Assembly (NCBI GenBank): GCA_963995525.1
Contig: OZ023216.1
Coordinates: 54,691,611-54,755,610, forward strand
Direction: 5' to 3'
DNA: 64,000 nucleotides
From: Escarpia spicata
Lineage: Eukaryota; Annelida; Polychaeta; Sabellida; Siboglinidae
Shown: positions 11,986-21,341 of the stretch, piece after piece
How the letters are laid out: each line of letters begins with the position of its first letter
Position numbering within the stretch: position 1 is the stretch's first letter
Notes under the pieces: model-generated
What the model saw: the letters and a program-made list of their open reading frames with translations, nothing else
The model's database searches: none
Told to the model about the DNA's origin: nothing
Position numbers and translations under genes: made by a program

Positions 11986-14769
11986 TTAGGGGGTGTACGT
12001 GCTCGGCGGATGGCGATCACGTGTGCTACGACGAAGCACTGGCGACGCAACATCGGGAGCAGCAAGTCGCGGCGGAGAACCGAGTTTCAGTGGAGAAGCG
12101 AGATGACGACCGTCTTCGGCTGTCGACGACTGTTCGAGTCGGACTTCTCTTTTCGGCGTCTCGCGTCTCGGTAACCGTGGTGGAGTAGCAGCTCGCGTAG
12201 TTAGTGGAAAACGGATCTGGTCGACTGGTGGTTGCGCCCGCGTGGGCAAGACTTTAACCCTGTGACGCATCTGGTCGACGTGACGACGATGAACCCCGTC
12301 AGCACACTGGACGGTGAACATGCGAGTGCCCAGAGAAGACGTTATTCGACCGGGAATCCACTTGATCTTGCAATTCACGCTGTAGTTGCGAATGAAGATG
12401 TGGTCTCCGATCGCGAACGTGGTCGAGTGTAGTGGTTTCACCGGCTGCTTCTTCTCGGCGTGAGGTAAAGACGGCTGGAGCAGAGATAGCGGCGTTCGAA
12501 ACTGGCGACCCAGCATCAACTCCGCAGGAGTTCTTCCGGTAGTGCAGTGAGGAGTGCTGCGATACTCTCTCAGAAAGTCTCTAGCGGCTTGGTCTTTTCC
12601 CAGACCTTCCTTCCCCACAGAACGCTGCATCGCTCTCTTAAACACGCCAACAAGGCGCTCCGCCTCTCCATTTGAAGGCGGATGGAATGGCGCGGAGGTC
12701 ATGTGTAGGATGCCATTCGATCGGCACCAGTCTGCGAATTCTTTTGACGCAAACTGAGGACCGTTGTCCGATACGAGGGTCTTTGGTAGGCCCCAGCTGG
12801 TGAACAGCGCATCAAGAGCCGTGATGGTTGTCTCGGTCGTTGGGTAATTCGCAAGTCGAATAACGCTGGGCCACTTGGAATATGCGTCCATTGCCAGCAG
12901 CCACATGCTTCCCAAAAATGGCCCTGCGAAATCGATATGCACTCTATCCCAAGGGTTGTCGGGTATAGGCCAGGGCGAGAGATTTGCTGGTGGCGCCGGT
13001 GCAGTGACTGCGCAAGTGTTGCACGATTTGCAGCATTCTTCGATGGCCCTCTCTATTCTCGGCCACCAGACGTAGAGTCTGGCCATTGCTTTCATTCTAA
13101 TCATGCCACGGTGTGATTTGTGTAGCAAGTCGATCACTTTCGCTTGCAGTTTCTGCGGTACAACAACGCGGCAGTCTCGTAATAGTACGCCTTGTACCTC
13201 GCAGATCTCTGCTTGCGCATTTATGAATGGTTGCAAATTGTCCGACTGTCCTCGTCTTGAAGATGTAACCCAGCCATCGCGTACGCAACTTAGCACCTCA
13301 GACAAGACAGTGTCTTTCTTTGTGTAGTCAGCAACGATTCTGGGCGAGATCGGGAAATCTTCTACAGCCTGTAGCATAATCTCATCTACTTCCGTGGTGA
13401 TTTGGCTGACGGCCTCATCGTGGTCAAATGCGAGATCTGGACCGACAGGGAGTCGAGAAAGAGCATCAGCATTGCAGTGCTTTGCGGAAGAGCGATAGCG
13501 AATGTCATAGTCATGACCCATCAACAGCAATGCCCAGCGCTGCAGGCGCTGTAGCGACATCACTGGAAGCGACTTATCTGGTCCAAAGATCGTCAGCAGT
13601 GGCTTGTGGTCGGTTAGAATGGTGAAGTGACGACCACTGAGATACTGGTAGAATTTTCGTACGCCGTATATAATCGACAACGCTTCTTTTTCCACTTGCG
13701 CGTAGCCTTTCTCTGCCTTGCTGAGCGTCTTAGAGGCGAACGCGATAGGCTCTTCACTACCATCAGGCAGTGTGTGCGAGATCACGGCTCCGATGCCGTA
13801 CGGTGACGCATCAGTGGCTAGTACGATCGGTTTGACTGGATCGAAATGCACGAGCCGTGTCTTCTCTGCGAGCATTTGTTTCAGCTGCTCGAACGCGGTA
13901 GCGCACTCAGCCGACCAGTGCCAAGGAGTGTCCTTGCACCGCAGCTTGTTTAGTGGAGAGCAGACAGACGCAAACGCTGGAATGAACTTGCCATAGTAGT
14001 TCATTTTTCCAATGAAACTCTCAAGTTGTTTGACGTCTTCTGGAGGTGGATACTGGACGATCGCCTCAACTCTGTCATCAGATGCTCGCAAGCCATCTTT
14101 TGAGATGATGTGGCCCAGGTAGGATACCTCTTTTTTGAAGAACGCACACTTGCTGAGTTGCAACTTGAGTCCGTAGTCATCCAGTGCAGAGAGGACAAGT
14201 CTCAAGTTTGACAGATGTTCTTCGGTCGTCCGTCCTGTGACGATGATGTCGTCCAAGTATGCAGCGACTCCTGGGATACCTGCAACCACATTGTCAACCA
14301 ATTTTTGAAAAATGGCTGGCGCAGGAGAAGGACCGAAGCAGAGTCTGTTGTACTGGTACAATCCCTTGTGTGTGTTGATGACGAGCAATTTCTTTGACTC
14401 GTCATCCAGCTCGACCTGTAAATATGCATCTCGCATATCCAGCTTGCTGAAGTGAGTACCCCCTTGCAACTTTGCGAACAGTTCCTCAATTCTGGGAATT
14501 GGGTGTTGCTGTACATGTAGACACGGATTGACTGTTGCTCTGTAGTCTCCGCAAATTCTCACGTTGCCATTTGGCTTTTGTACTACAACGATGGGGGTAG
14601 CCCAGTCCGAGTAATCAACCTTTGTGATGATGTTTAGTTCTTGCAGACGTTTCAGTTCTTTCTCAACTGCGTCGAGGCGCGCGAAAGGAACGGGTCTGGC
14701 TTTCAAGAACCTCGGCTGCACGCCTTCTCTCAGTTGCAGATGCCCTTTTGTTTTGTTGCACCGACCCAA
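11986..14769 (-). CDS. Gypsy pol: RT, RNase H, integrase
   Basis: Open for 927 codons and ending 22 bp before the 3' LTR. Reverse transcriptase (roughly residues 20-210) has KLDMRDAYLQV and the catalytic YLDDIIV. RNase H (about 320-430) has LATDASPYGIGAV, an EKEAL Glu and LTDHKPL. The integrase zinc site (about 540-590) has H-x3-H in HKSHRG and C-x2-C in CNTC. The catalytic core has HIDFAG, VSDNGPQF and a Glu in NGEAERL. A WIPGRI / RRHVDQ module follows, then a basic, proline-rich tail. The frame has no upstream start of its own: it is entered from gag by -1 frameshifting, so the first Met is not the true N-terminus. All visible catalytic residues are present. Confidence 0.93.
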   Translation of the reverse strand: MGRCNKTKGHLQLREGVQPRFLKARPVPFARLDAVEKELKRLQELNIITKVDYSDWATPIVVVQKPNGNVRICGDYRATVNPCLHVQQHPIPRIEELFAKLQGGTHFSKLDMRDAYLQVELDDESKKLLVINTHKGLYQYNRLCFGPSPAPAIFQKLVDNVVAGIPGVAAYLDDIIVTGRTTEEHLSNLRLVLSALDDYGLKLQLSKCAFFKKEVSYLGHIISKDGLRASDDRVEAIVQYPPPEDVKQLESFIGKMNYYGKFIPAFASVCSPLNKLRCKDTPWHWSAECATAFEQLKQMLAEKTRLVHFDPVKPIVLATDASPYGIGAVISHTLPDGSEEPIAFASKTLSKAEKGYAQVEKEALSIIYGVRKFYQYLSGRHFTILTDHKPLLTIFGPDKSLPVMSLQRLQRWALLLMGHDYDIRYRSSAKHCNADALSRLPVGPDLAFDHDEAVSQITTEVDEIMLQAVEDFPISPRIVADYTKKDTVLSEVLSCVRDGWVTSSRRGQSDNLQPFINAQAEICEVQGVLLRDCRVVVPQKLQAKVIDLLHKSHRGMIRMKAMARLYVWWPRIERAIEECCKSCNTCAVTAPAPPANLSPWPIPDNPWDRVHIDFAGPFLGSMWLLAMDAYSKWPSVIRLANYPTTETTITALDALFTSWGLPKTLVSDNGPQFASKEFADWCRSNGILHMTSAPFHPPSNGEAERLVGVFKRAMQRSVGKEGLGKDQAARDFLREYRSTPHCTTGRTPAELMLGRQFRTPLSLLQPSLPHAEKKQPVKPLHSTTFAIGDHIFIRNYSVNCKIKWIPGRITSSLGTRMFTVQCADGVHRRHVDQMRHRVKVLPTRAQPPVDQIRFPLTTRAATPPRLPRRETPKREVRLEQSSTAEDGRHLASPLKLGSPPRLAAPDVASPVLRRSTRDRHPPSTYTP

Positions 14770-16238
14770 GCCAGGACTGAAGATAAGATGTTCGGGTGAT
14801 CAGCAATGACTTTCTTGACTTCAAGGTCGTCTGCTTCTACAGCGTCCACGTCAGTTGTTGATAGTGTCGTAGTGCTCACTGTCGGGTAGAGCAGCGAGTT
14901 GACGTCGACTTGGAATGCCTGTATCCAATTCAGCCCAAACAACGAGACACCGCTGTCGACGATGATTAGCGGTAGTTGCAGGACTGTCGACCCGTACTGA
15001 ACGTCAACAGTACATTCACCTCTCACGCTGATCTGACGTTGGCCGTAGGCGCAGAGTCTGACTCTTGATCTGCAGAGTCGGGGGGAACCGATTTTCTTCC
15101 AGAATTCTTCTCCAACGAGCGCAATTGGAGCCCCCGTATCGACCTCAAACTCGGCTTTATGACCATTAATTAGCAGCGCCAGACGCGGCTTATTGACAAG
15201 GTCATGTGCGAACAAGGTCATGATAGTCATTGAAGCAGTGTTGCAATCAATGGCGTTGCTTGTCTTGCTCGAGCGTTCGGAGCGGCAGACTGATTTTATG
15301 TGGCCTACTTTTCCACACTTGTGGCACTCGGCTTTCTTGAAAGGACATGCAGCTCTCAGATGTGTTGTGGAGCCACACCCAATGCATCGTTGTATATGTC
15401 GCCGATTTTGTCGAGAATCGGGCGCATGAAATTTCTCGTACTTGTGGGTGCCCATCTTGGCTCGTCGCGGAGGACGCACTTTCTCCACAGCCAGGACTTC
15501 CTGTGCATGCCCTGGTGTAGGCCCATGTGCAGGCCCCTTCACGATGGCATCACTAGCAGATAATGCCACGTATGAATTTGCTGTCTTTAGCACACTCTCA
15601 AGAGTTGGCGACGACTCCCTGAGACAAGCCCGGCGGACCTCGTCGTGCGGAGTGTTCAACACAATCATGTCGCGAATGAGCCGGTCAAGTGCTGTGCCGA
15701 AATCGCAGTCACGCCCAATGCTGCGCAGATCTGCCACCCAATCTGAATACGACTGACCAGGTTTCATTTTGCATTGATAAAACTGGTATGAGGCAGCCAG
15801 TTCGTGCAATGACTCTTTATAATGTTCATCGAGCCTCTTGACTACCTGGTCAAACGTGGCAGCAGCTAATTCAGATGTGCTAAAGAGTTTGTTGACAAGT
15901 TGGTACGTGTTTGCCCCTATCCAGGACAGAAAATATGCCTTTTTCTTGTCTGGGTCAACAACAGCATGCGCGATCATATGCTGCGTAAGCCTCTGCATGT
16001 AGGTCTCCCATTTCTCACGACTGAGTTCATAGCTTTGGAACGATGGCACACTGCTCGTAGAGACTGTTTGTGCGTTTGTGGTAGTGGACGGAGCTGAAAA
16101 CATGGCCTGTTGCATGGCAGCAGCCAGTAAGTTTCGTAGATCATCAGGACTCAATGATATTGCCATTTTGACAGCTGTCACAGTTTGCAGCTGAACGTGC
16201 CGAAGGCGAAGGCGAATGTCAACAATGCTAACATGCAC
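14730..16238 (-). CDS. Gypsy gag-protease
   Basis: Open for 502 codons. The N-terminal half is a capsid-like helical region (WETYMQRLTQHM, then SYSDWVADLRSIGRDCDF). Two CCHC knuckles of the form C-x2-C-x4-H-x4-C follow (CIGCGSTTHLRAAC and CHKCGKVGHIKSVC), which would bind the element's RNA. A retropepsin-type aspartic protease carries the catalytic DTG in FEVDTGAPIALVG. Two starts are possible: the first Met, 95 bp after the LTR, or Met-25 (MAISLSPDDL), which matches a typical gag start better. The stop at 14730 lies just past the shift site and overlaps pol by 40 bp. The capsid product would form cytoplasmic particles where reverse transcription occurs. Confidence 0.92.
   Translation of the reverse strand: MHVSIVDIRLRLRHVQLQTVTAVKMAISLSPDDLRNLLAAAMQQAMFSAPSTTTNAQTVSTSSVPSFQSYELSREKWETYMQRLTQHMIAHAVVDPDKKKAYFLSWIGANTYQLVNKLFSTSELAAATFDQVVKRLDEHYKESLHELAASYQFYQCKMKPGQSYSDWVADLRSIGRDCDFGTALDRLIRDMIVLNTPHDEVRRACLRESSPTLESVLKTANSYVALSASDAIVKGPAHGPTPGHAQEVLAVEKVRPPRRAKMGTHKYEKFHAPDSRQNRRHIQRCIGCGSTTHLRAACPFKKAECHKCGKVGHIKSVCRSERSSKTSNAIDCNTASMTIMTLFAHDLVNKPRLALLINGHKAEFEVDTGAPIALVGEEFWKKIGSPRLCRSRVRLCAYGQRQISVRGECTVDVQYGSTVLQLPLIIVDSGVSLFGLNWIQAFQVDVNSLLYPTVSTTTLSTTDVDAVEADDLEVKKVIADHPNILSSVLAWVGATKQKGICN
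14742..14748 (-). promoter_or_regulatory. -1 frameshift heptamer A-AAG-GGC
   Basis: In the gag frame the minus strand reads CA[A AAG GGC] ATC, a perfect X-XXY-YYZ slippery heptamer. Slipping back one base gives AAA GGG CAT, which is the pol frame. It lies 9 bases before the gag stop codon, inside the 40-bp overlap, as expected for a programmed site. I did not work out a downstream stimulatory structure. Confidence 0.8.
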
Positions 16239-16313
16239 TCGTTACCGTTCTTTGCGATGTCAACGAGTTTACGTGGGCGATAGTTAGCAGTGCGAAGGCC
16301 ACTGCGTCACGAT

Positions 16314-16330
16314 ATCCCACTCTGACACCA
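16314..16330 (-). promoter_or_regulatory. Primer binding site candidate
   Basis: Three bases inside the 5' LTR the minus strand reads TGGTGTCAGAGTGGGAT. It starts with TGG, the complement of a tRNA CCA end, and resembles the 3' end of leucine tRNAs. The tRNA assignment is a guess from memory of tRNA 3' ends. Confidence 0.65.
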
Positions 16331-16333
16331 TTT

Positions 16334-16470
16334 TGTCACATAATTCGTTCTTTATTACTGACAAATTACAATACATCACTGAATTACACCCACGTCGTCC
16401 TGACTCTCGCTGTAGTGTCTCACGACAGGATGTCCGCAAGAAATTACGCAACAGAAACGAAAACACGACA
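16334..16470 (-). repeat. 5' LTR of the gypsy element
   Basis: 137 bp, read as identical to the 3' LTR. Transcription would start here on the minus strand. I see no clear TATA box in so short an LTR. Confidence 0.95.
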
Positions 16471-16475
16471 CTCGT
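16471..16475. repeat. 5-bp target-site duplication, right
   Basis: CTCGT, the partner of 11823-11827. LINE-2 coding sequence resumes here. Confidence 0.93.
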
Positions 16476-16985
16476 GTACGAGGGGCAATGACAACCAGTG
16501 TCTGCAAATGTCTTGTCCATGCACTTGTGACATCCAGAATTGATTATGGAAATGCGATGCTGTTTGGTATACCTGACCGTCTGCTGCACCGTCTAGAGAA
16601 AGTCCAACGGTCAACCGCTCGTGTTGTGATGCAACTTCGACGAGGTGACCGGCGATCTATCACTGCGGTCCTACAACAGCTACACTGGCTCCCAGTGAGA
16701 AAGCGCATCGAGTACAAGTTACTCATGGTTGTACACACGGCACTGTATGCAGGCACGCCAGTGTATCTCGCGTCACTGTTACATCGTTACGCACCACGCA
16801 GGACCCTACGCTCTGGCGGTGGTCTGCTTTTGAATGTTCCACGCGTAACCCTAGAACGTTATGGTCGCCGGGCATTTGCATGTGCTGGGCCGACATTGTG
16901 GAACTCTCTGCCTCTGGAAGTACGCGCGATTAAGAACACTAGACAGTTTGGAAAATTATTGAAGACATTTCTGTTCTCAAACTAA
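16476..16985 (+). pseudogene. LINE-2 polymerase C-terminal part
   Basis: This is the continuation of the LINE-2 polymerase after the gypsy insertion. It carries LVHALVTSRIDYGNAMLFG, LQQLHWLPVRKRIEYKLL and GPTLWNSLPLEVR, a C-terminal region shared with LINE-1 and with the copy at 37,312-38,290. It ends in a stop at 16985, followed by about 440 bp of AT-rich 3' UTR. Confidence 0.9.
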
Positions 16986-17659
16986 TATAACCAGACATCA
17001 TTTAACCTTTGCTTTATTCATGCATATAGTTTTAATACATTTTTAGTCTTATTTATCTCAGAATCACATTTTAGTATCTAATCAAATTATTTAATGTAAA
17101 TTAGGCTTTTATTTTATTTATTTTGTATTTATTTATATATATATTTTTATTATATACATATTTTTTCCAGTAGGTTCAGCACTTTTGCTAATCGTTTATT
17201 TTATCATTGCATTTACCCGTAATTTTACTATACTTAGGCTTATATATATATGCATACACTATATACTAGGATATTGTTTGCTAATTTAATTTATTTTCTT
17301 ATTTATTCTCTTAAGTGTTTTTATGCTTCTTAGATGATTGGCAATTTGTAAACACCCGTGAACGGGGGTCATTAGTCCCGGATTTGATGGTGTATAAATA
17401 AAGTTTATTATTATTATTATTAAAAATAACTATAAAGTGCGCATTTCGTGAGCGTCCGTCCCACAACAAAGGAAATTTGGCTATTCTGAGCGTTAAAACG
17501 CATTTTTATTAACAGTTTTTTTATGCAAACAGCGACTTCTGGTGACCAGTTTTGACGACAAGCTGATGTATACTGCTGTAAAACGGTGTAATGTCACCGA
17601 AAAAGTAGGCAATCACATGGACCAGTAACTCAGAAAAGTTACTGACTCGACGGCAAAGT

Positions 17660-18239
17660 AGGTAGTCAGTGACGACCGGCTGGCGTATATTTCGAACACA
17701 GGTAATAACCAATCACATTGATTTGTTGCCCACTGAGGGGGCTAGGCTTACATGCTTATAATATATGAAAAGTAGACTGTTGCCCTGATGGAAACCCTCC
17801 GCCGATGCCAACAGTACTGATGATAATAACAATATCGTTGTTCTGGATAGTGTAAGGTACTCCACAGGCCACTTGTTTATTGTCATTTCTATATTCATAC
17901 AAGGTGTTGGCGCGTTTCGTGTTTACAGGAACAATTTAACTAATACATGCTAAACGAGTGTTGTCGAAAATTAGATCGAATAATACCTGCCAATATCTAT
18001 TTCAGGTATTGACAGAAAACATATCCCTTGCTGTTAATATGTCATTGCCTTGCCAACAACATTGCATTACTTATGGTAGTTATTTACAGAAAACAACTAA
18101 ACACGAAATATATATGTTATCGGATAAAATGCGTGCAATTGTAATTTTGCGCACCGTTAGTTGTCCGTAATGAAACAAAAGACCGTGGATTTGTAAGTAT
18201 CAAAGCCTGCTTCTAGAGAACTCGACAAAATAAACATCG
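17660..18239. other. No gene seen
   Basis: Unique-looking AT-rich sequence without a recognisable feature. Confidence 0.5.
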
Positions 18240-19880
18240 GTTAAGTATTAACAGCGTTACAGGAGTGGCTCAAAGCTTCCCTATTATCGTGGGGCCAACC
18301 TTCCCTTACATTATTTTGATCTTGTGAAATGTGTTCACAGTGGGGAGCGGTGTTCATCTCACACTGCCTGTGTCTTTCGGAAGAGACACTAAAAGCCATT
18401 GGTTCCTTCTATCTGGTGTCTGTGCTAGGGGTGGTGGTCTCTATCTCTAACCGACTGGATCTTGCTCCCAGCGGCCGGAATTGCTTCCCAGTCAGGCTTG
18501 TGAGAGACTCCGAGCAGACAGAGTAGGCAGTGTATACACTGTATCATTGGAACCACTGGTTCCTATGTGAATGAACACACCATGGCGCCCTCTGGAGGAG
18601 AGTGGTTCACTACTCAATACAGTACAGGTTTACACAGGTTGTTGAAAGACCGTGTAGAAAAGAACAGCATATCGTAAATACGTATGTATATCACTCTATC
18701 TCTTGTGAACTGGGTTATGCAAGACCATAGGAATATTTACTTTTATATAATTGTTTAAAAGTGTCATGCTAATTTCATCAACAGTTTCCAGTATAGGTGG
18801 AAATAAAATATCCATGCAATTCGGTGATGTTATAAATTGCGGCTGAAGTTGTTGAATGGAATCAGTGTATGTGCACAACCAGTTGTGTTTGGATGCTGAA
18901 CACAGGCAGGATTTGAACCTGCAACACACGACACTGGGACATCTTTGCCATAAACTGCACAACTCAACAAACTGGTTGGACAAACAACTGACACAAAATA
19001 TTTGGGTCAAGCCATGGAAAATGTTTCCATTTCTAATTCACCACCTTCTTCTTGTCTCATGGTCATTACTTTAAGACATATTACTATACGTTTCTAATAT
19101 CAGGCTAACTGCATGACAAATATCCTCAGAACCATACAGACACATTTTCAATATTATTCTACGACAGCTGGTTCCAAAGATATGATTGGTCAAGCTGGAG
19201 CGCCCACCCGAATGTCACTTGTCTTTTTTCATGTTTGGTGTAATGTCACTAGAAGGCTTTTCATTTTATGAACTCGCCGCCATTTGTCTTTCTGGTTCAA
19301 AGATGAAATAAATAGGTGTCAAGAACCATAGTTTGAAATAAATAAAAACAAATTACAGCCTGTTAAAAAATAGCACATTTTGCATGATGTCCGTAATGCG
19401 GTTTTAGATAAGCGGCAAGGTAACATACTGTACTAGCAGCAGTCACTTAATACACTCTTAAAATTTCACATAATCTCACTCGTGTTGCAAAAAAGTAATG
19501 GGTATCTTTAAATGGCATATATCTATATATGTTCAAACATCATGTCCCTGTTTTAATGCAAATTTCCTGATGGACATCATGTTCAGATTTCCCTCAGCTT
19601 AGCCATATTAAACTAAAACTTGACTTTGCTATCTCTATAGATTAGTGTATCCCTAGTGTCTCACATGAAATGTGGTTTGATATTGATTCCATGTATTTGT
19701 GTTTAGCTGTACTGTGCATGCAAGCATTGCATTATGTCTGTCACGTTATTATACACAAGTTGCATGGTGTCTACAATTTTTGTGTACAAAGATACACATG
19801 TGCATCACAATTGTAGGTATTCATAGATGTTTTAGCGCCGGTTGATATTGTGACGGACGTCAGGTTGTTCACCTCATGTC
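18240..19880 (+). repeat. Tandem segmental duplication, copy 1
   Basis: Copy 1 aligns by eye with 21342-22853 over most of its length. It starts at ACAxCGTTACAGGAGT and ends at GACGTCAGGTTGTTCACC. It carries about 350 bp near 19,150-19,500 missing from copy 2, and lacks about 215 bp that copy 2 has at about 22,505-22,720. The left part contains CTTTCGGAAGAGAC and CTAAAAGCC words that recall the 3' parts of invertebrate SINEs. Confidence 0.85.
18909..18950 (-). promoter_or_regulatory. Pol III box A / box B pair (tRNA-derived SINE)
   Basis: On the minus strand TGGCAAAGATG is a perfect box A (TRGYNNANNNG) and, 20 bases on, GGTTCAAATCC is a perfect box B. No full tRNA cloverleaf is evident and the block is repeated with changes in copy 2 (about 22,018-22,065), so it is a SINE head and not a tRNA gene. 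Its box A in copy 2 has decayed. Confidence 0.65.
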
Positions 19881-20112
19881 AGAGCTGGTTAGAAAGGTCA
19901 CCACTCCTGCAATGCTGTCTCCAATCCCAAAACCAGCGATTTCTAGGGTCAAGAGAAGAACCACCAAGTCGGAAATCATAACCTCCAGTCCCTATAAAAA
20001 ACTTTAATAACAAAAGTCAAAAGGCACAAAAGTAGGCATAACTCAACAGTTGGTAAAATAAATAGAAAGACAACAGATCCAAATAAGATAAAAAAGACAA
20101 AAATGGCAGCTT

Positions 20113-20283
20113 TCTCCTGCCAGCCAAAACGAAAACAGCGGTCAATGTGACAACGAATCTTGGTACTGTGTACTGTGAAACGAACAGCGAAAAGAAACCA
20201 TGGTGAAATGTGTACACTGTGGTATATGGATACATGTGAGTTGTGCTGGAGGCCTGCCTTATAACTATTGATGTGACATGTGT
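20113..20283 (+). pseudogene. Broken PHD-type zinc finger fragment
   Basis: One plus-strand frame reads CDNESWYCVL, stop, NEQRKETMVKCVHCGIWIHV, then SCAGGLPYNY, stop, CDMC. The spacing of WYC, KCVHCG, WIH, SC and CDMC is that of a PHD finger (C4HC3). One stop stands where a zinc-binding Cys is expected, the other one residue before the last CxxC pair. Such fingers occur in chromatin proteins and in transposon-encoded proteins, and the surroundings favour a transposon origin. I see no other part of the protein nearby. Confidence 0.6.
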
Positions 20284-20289
20284 CAGTAA

Positions 20290-21061
20290 AAGATCGTATT
20301 CCTGATTTGGTGATCAGGGACCATCAATTACTGACTGGTATCTTTTTGCCATTACTAGACACTCTACTGGCCATTATTCCGTTGGTTTGTTCGTTTATCC
20401 GTGACAGACTCTATCATGACAATCACTTCGTTGGCGTATTCTTCTATTCGTGACAAAATATTATTGTTTGTTCTCAGTTCAGAATTAAATTGTGTCAAAT
20501 CTATTTGGCGTTTAGTCGTCACATGTCATTTGTTTGCTCACTGGAACGCCGTATTTTTCGTGATTTATGCATTAAGCGACTATCTTCTTATAAGTCTGAA
20601 GTGGGTGCTGAACCCTGGTTTCTTTCAAAGCATCAAGACAGATGACGTATATCGAACCAGAAGCACCTATATTGGACCACCAAGTCCAATATCAGGACCA
20701 CTGTAGTCCAATATATGTCACCCGTTACCAATTACGAAAAACACTTTTTTGCATTTTGTGGACAAAAATAACAAATGCATTGACCCTATTTCCTGCTTGC
20801 ACACAGTAGTAACTCGTGGCCTGATCCTTAATAATCCTCGATATCACGTACAGGAATGGAGAAAGAGGACTCGGAAGTTAGGGGGTTCAATGTCGGTGCA
20901 CTTCCCCTACGCAACTGACGAGTGAAAACAATAGATATGGCCATAACAGAGGGTGGTCTTTCTCAAGACAAACGCACAGACGGTGCTTGTTTAATAAATC
21001 CTTCATATGCTTGAGCGTGTTGACAAGACGGCATGCTGATATGGACATTGCGCGTCTTCAG
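20290..21061. other. No gene seen
   Basis: A 101-codon plus frame at 20401-20706 has no domain or splice support and I do not call it. Near 20,670-20,715 TTGGACCACCAAGTCCAATAT and GACCACTGTAGTCCAATAT form small inverted words. Confidence 0.4.
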
Positions 21062-21195
21062 GTTCAACAGCAGTCACGTGGGCACGGAGGCTCGCAGGCC
21101 AGGTTAAGAAAATGGTGGGGAGGCGATCAAGTGGCGCCAAGTTGCGTAATTTTGGTGACCCTCTTCGAGTGACAAATGTTCGGTTTTTGATCGAT
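21062..21195 (+). other. Candidate exon, unknown product
   Basis: After an acceptor-like CTTCAG the frame reads STAVTWARRLAGQVKKMVG, then RRSSGAKLRNFGDPLRVTNV and RFLID, ending at a strong donor (GAT|GTAAGT). That is 44 codons plus two bases without a stop. I do not recognise the protein and find no partner exon. Confidence 0.3.
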
Positions 21196-21341
21196 GTAAG
21201 TGTATATTTTATAAGGAAGCGTGTACACATGTCGTACATATGGGACGAAGTTTGGTGGCTCTATGTCGTCGGTTAGGTGAGAAAATAAAAGATCGTCCCA
21301 GGTCCCGCCCGTCTCCTGTTATTTCATGGGTCACTTTCACG

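Larger units (their letters stand above)
11828..16470 (-). mobile_element. Complete Ty3/gypsy LTR retrotransposon, apparently young
   Basis: It has two 137-bp LTRs that I read as identical, a 5-bp target-site duplication (CTCGT), a primer-binding-site candidate, a polypurine tract, an open gag-protease frame and an open pol frame in the -1 frame. No envelope frame is present. Domain order is gag, protease, reverse transcriptase, RNase H, integrase, as in Ty3/gypsy. The integrase C-terminus has a WIPGRI module and no visible chromodomain, which fits K02A2.6/Mag-like lineages. Identical LTRs point to recent insertion, in contrast to the decayed LINE around it. Confidence 0.95.
8910..17426 (+). 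mobile_element. LINE-2: CR1/L2-like LINE, split by gypsy
   Basis: LINE-2 occupies 8910-11827 and 16471-17426 and is interrupted by the LTR element. It keeps a 5' leader, endonuclease, reverse transcriptase, the C-terminal region and an AT-rich 3' UTR ending GGTGTATAAATAAAG plus TTATTATTATT. Its borders are set by repeat R (ACTATAAAA on the left, TAACTATAAAGTGCGC on the right). A 3' end of the same family lies on the minus strand at about 48,547. Confidence 0.85.
6894..17659 (+). mobile_element. Repeat R, copy split by two nested LINEs
   Basis: R sequence is found at 6894-7028, 8851-8909 and 17427-17659. The intact inverted copy at 1656-2084 runs straight across both junctions. The first gap holds LINE-1 (7029-8850), the second LINE-2 (8910-17426), which itself holds the gypsy element (11828-16470). 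The order of events follows: R, then the two LINEs in either order, then gypsy. Confidence 0.85.

Noticed and set aside
11788..12174. A 128-codon plus-strand protein across the LTR
   Set aside because: It starts in LINE-2, crosses the LTR and reads gypsy pol in antisense.
12232..15756. Plus-strand open frames within the gypsy element
   Set aside because: Shadows of the minus-strand gag-protease and pol frames.
18896..18960. A functional tRNA gene on the minus strand
   Set aside because: Boxes A and B are good but I see no acceptor stem pairing, and the block is duplicated with a longer SINE-like body.
20401..20706. 101-codon plus frame with hydrophobic stretches
   Set aside because: AT-rich composition explains the hydrophobic residues; no family or splice support.
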